NCBI RefSeq assembly: GCF_001894745.1
Contig: NZ_BBYF01000022.1
Coordinates: 25,131-89,130 of the forward strand
Reading direction: 5' to 3'
DNA from: Paenibacillus sp. NAIST15-1
Lineage (GTDB): Bacteria > Bacillota > Bacilli > Paenibacillales > Paenibacillaceae
Length of the DNA: 64,000 bases
Shown here: in pieces, positions 63,744-64,000 of the stretch
How positions within the stretch are numbered: position 1 is the stretch's first letter
How the letters are laid out: the number at the start of each line of letters is the position of its first letter
Translations under genes and position numbers: made by a program
The notes under the pieces: model-generated
Database searches by the model: none
Seen by the model: the letters and a program-made list of their open reading frames with translations, nothing else
Told to the model about the DNA's origin: nothing

Positions 63744-63773
63744 TTGACGCACCCCTTATCTTTATGATAAATT
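63744..63773 (+). promoter_or_regulatory. rRNA operon promoter P1
   Basis: TTGACG (63744-63749), an 18-bp spacer and TAAATT (63768-63773). It lies just after bofA and upstream of the stronger P2. Confidence 0.6.
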
Positions 63774-63858
63774 AATCAATGTCGCTTCGGACATGAGTTA
63801 ACAAACTTAAAACAAAAACAGTCTCGAAAAGAGATTGAAAAAAAGTTTTAAAAAAGTG

Positions 63859-63887
63859 TTGACAAGAAATGAACGAAATGATAAGAT
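63859..63887 (+). promoter_or_regulatory. rRNA operon promoter P2
   Basis: A consensus TTGACA (63859-63864), an exact 17-bp spacer and TAAGAT (63882-63887), preceded by an AT-rich UP-like tract (AAAAAAGTTTTAAAAAAGTG). A small stem (CCGCT/AGCGG at about 63898-63913) follows the predicted start. Confidence 0.85.
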
Positions 63888-63893
63888 ATAAAA

Positions 63894-64000
63894 GTCGCCG
63901 CTGACAAAGCGGTGAGAAAAAGAAAGTAACTAAGAAATTGGTTACTGACTGAGATTGTTCTTTGAAAACTGAACAACGAGCAACGTTTGTGAATGAGGTA
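63894..64000 (+). other. rRNA operon leader with boxA, 16S gene beyond the window
   Basis: The leader carries TGTTCTTTGAAAACTGAAC at 63956-63974, the boxA-like antitermination element seen just upstream of 16S genes in Bacillus and Paenibacillus. The 16S rRNA gene itself would start beyond 64000. Confidence 0.85.

Overview
The window reads as chromosomal DNA of a spore-forming Firmicute, most likely a Paenibacillus or close Paenibacillaceae relative. Evidence: strong AGGAGG-type ribosome binding sites, TTG and GTG starts, sporulation genes (spo0F, bofA, a spo0F-type sensor kinase), a large Bacillus-type SRP RNA, and two blocks of Bacillus subtilis-like gene order. These are ywhD ... pbpG-like / speE-speB ... 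ywiB-argS ... rpoE-pyrG-spo0F ... fbaA-murZ-rho-rpmE, and ffs ... dnaX-yaaK-recR-yaaL-bofA followed by an rRNA operon leader. I saw no phage, insertion sequence, CRISPR array or tRNA gene.

Layout. 1-10 kb is accessory: a cut-off ECF sigma factor, TetR plus an S33 hydrolase, a membrane protein, a Gfo/Idh/MocA oxidoreductase, an APH-fold kinase, a Nudix hydrolase behind a possible attenuator, a MarR-controlled NAD(P)H oxidoreductase, a PAF-acetylhydrolase-like esterase and a GNAT acetyltransferase. 10-13 kb is a sulfur module: a four-domain CoA-disulfide reductase / rhodanese / TusA-like / DsrE-like fusion co-transcribed with an ArsR-type repressor that has a candidate operator. 13-17 kb holds a YggS-type PLP protein, an ECF sigma factor with its DUF4179-type membrane partner, and a lipoprotein solute-binding protein. 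17.5-21 kb is a yvfRSTU-like cassette (ABC ATPase, permease, DesK/NarL-type kinase and regulator). 22-25.8 kb carries an NlpC/P60 wall hydrolase under a ydaO-type c-di-AMP riboswitch, an octamer tandem repeat, and a membrane protein / M1 peptidase pair.

25.9-41 kb is the first conserved block: ywhD, malic enzyme with a LysR regulator, an ABC-F ATPase behind a 50-codon ORF and terminator, a class A penicillin-binding protein, speE-speB (putrescine and spermidine synthesis), a membrane hydrolase, a MraY-like paralogue, ywiB and argS. 41-46 kb is a LytS/LytT two-component system next to a CstA-family transporter, an arrangement typical of pyruvate sensing and uptake. 46-56.6 kb has a cytoplasmic-looking subtilase with an intergenic region rich in RNA-like structure, then rpoE, pyrG (with a terminator in its leader), spo0F, a second Gfo/Idh/MocA enzyme, fbaA, murZ, rho and rpmE. 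56.8-64 kb has an AraC regulator with two small neighbours, the SRP RNA, a sensor kinase that could feed Spo0F, then dnaX-yaaK-recR-yaaL-bofA and the promoters and leader of an rRNA operon whose 16S gene lies beyond the window.

Most genes are ordinary housekeeping or common accessory families and I found no clear new multi-gene system. The most promising unexplained signals are regulatory. They are a hairpin terminator starting at the predicted +1 of the Nudix mRNA, a promoter-ORF-terminator unit that seems to gate the ABC-F gene, and a promoter / alternative hairpins / terminator unit before rpoE that may be a small RNA. Others are an imperfect 13-bp inverted repeat upstream of the subtilase, dyads at speE and cstA, and the 5 x 8 bp tandem repeat.
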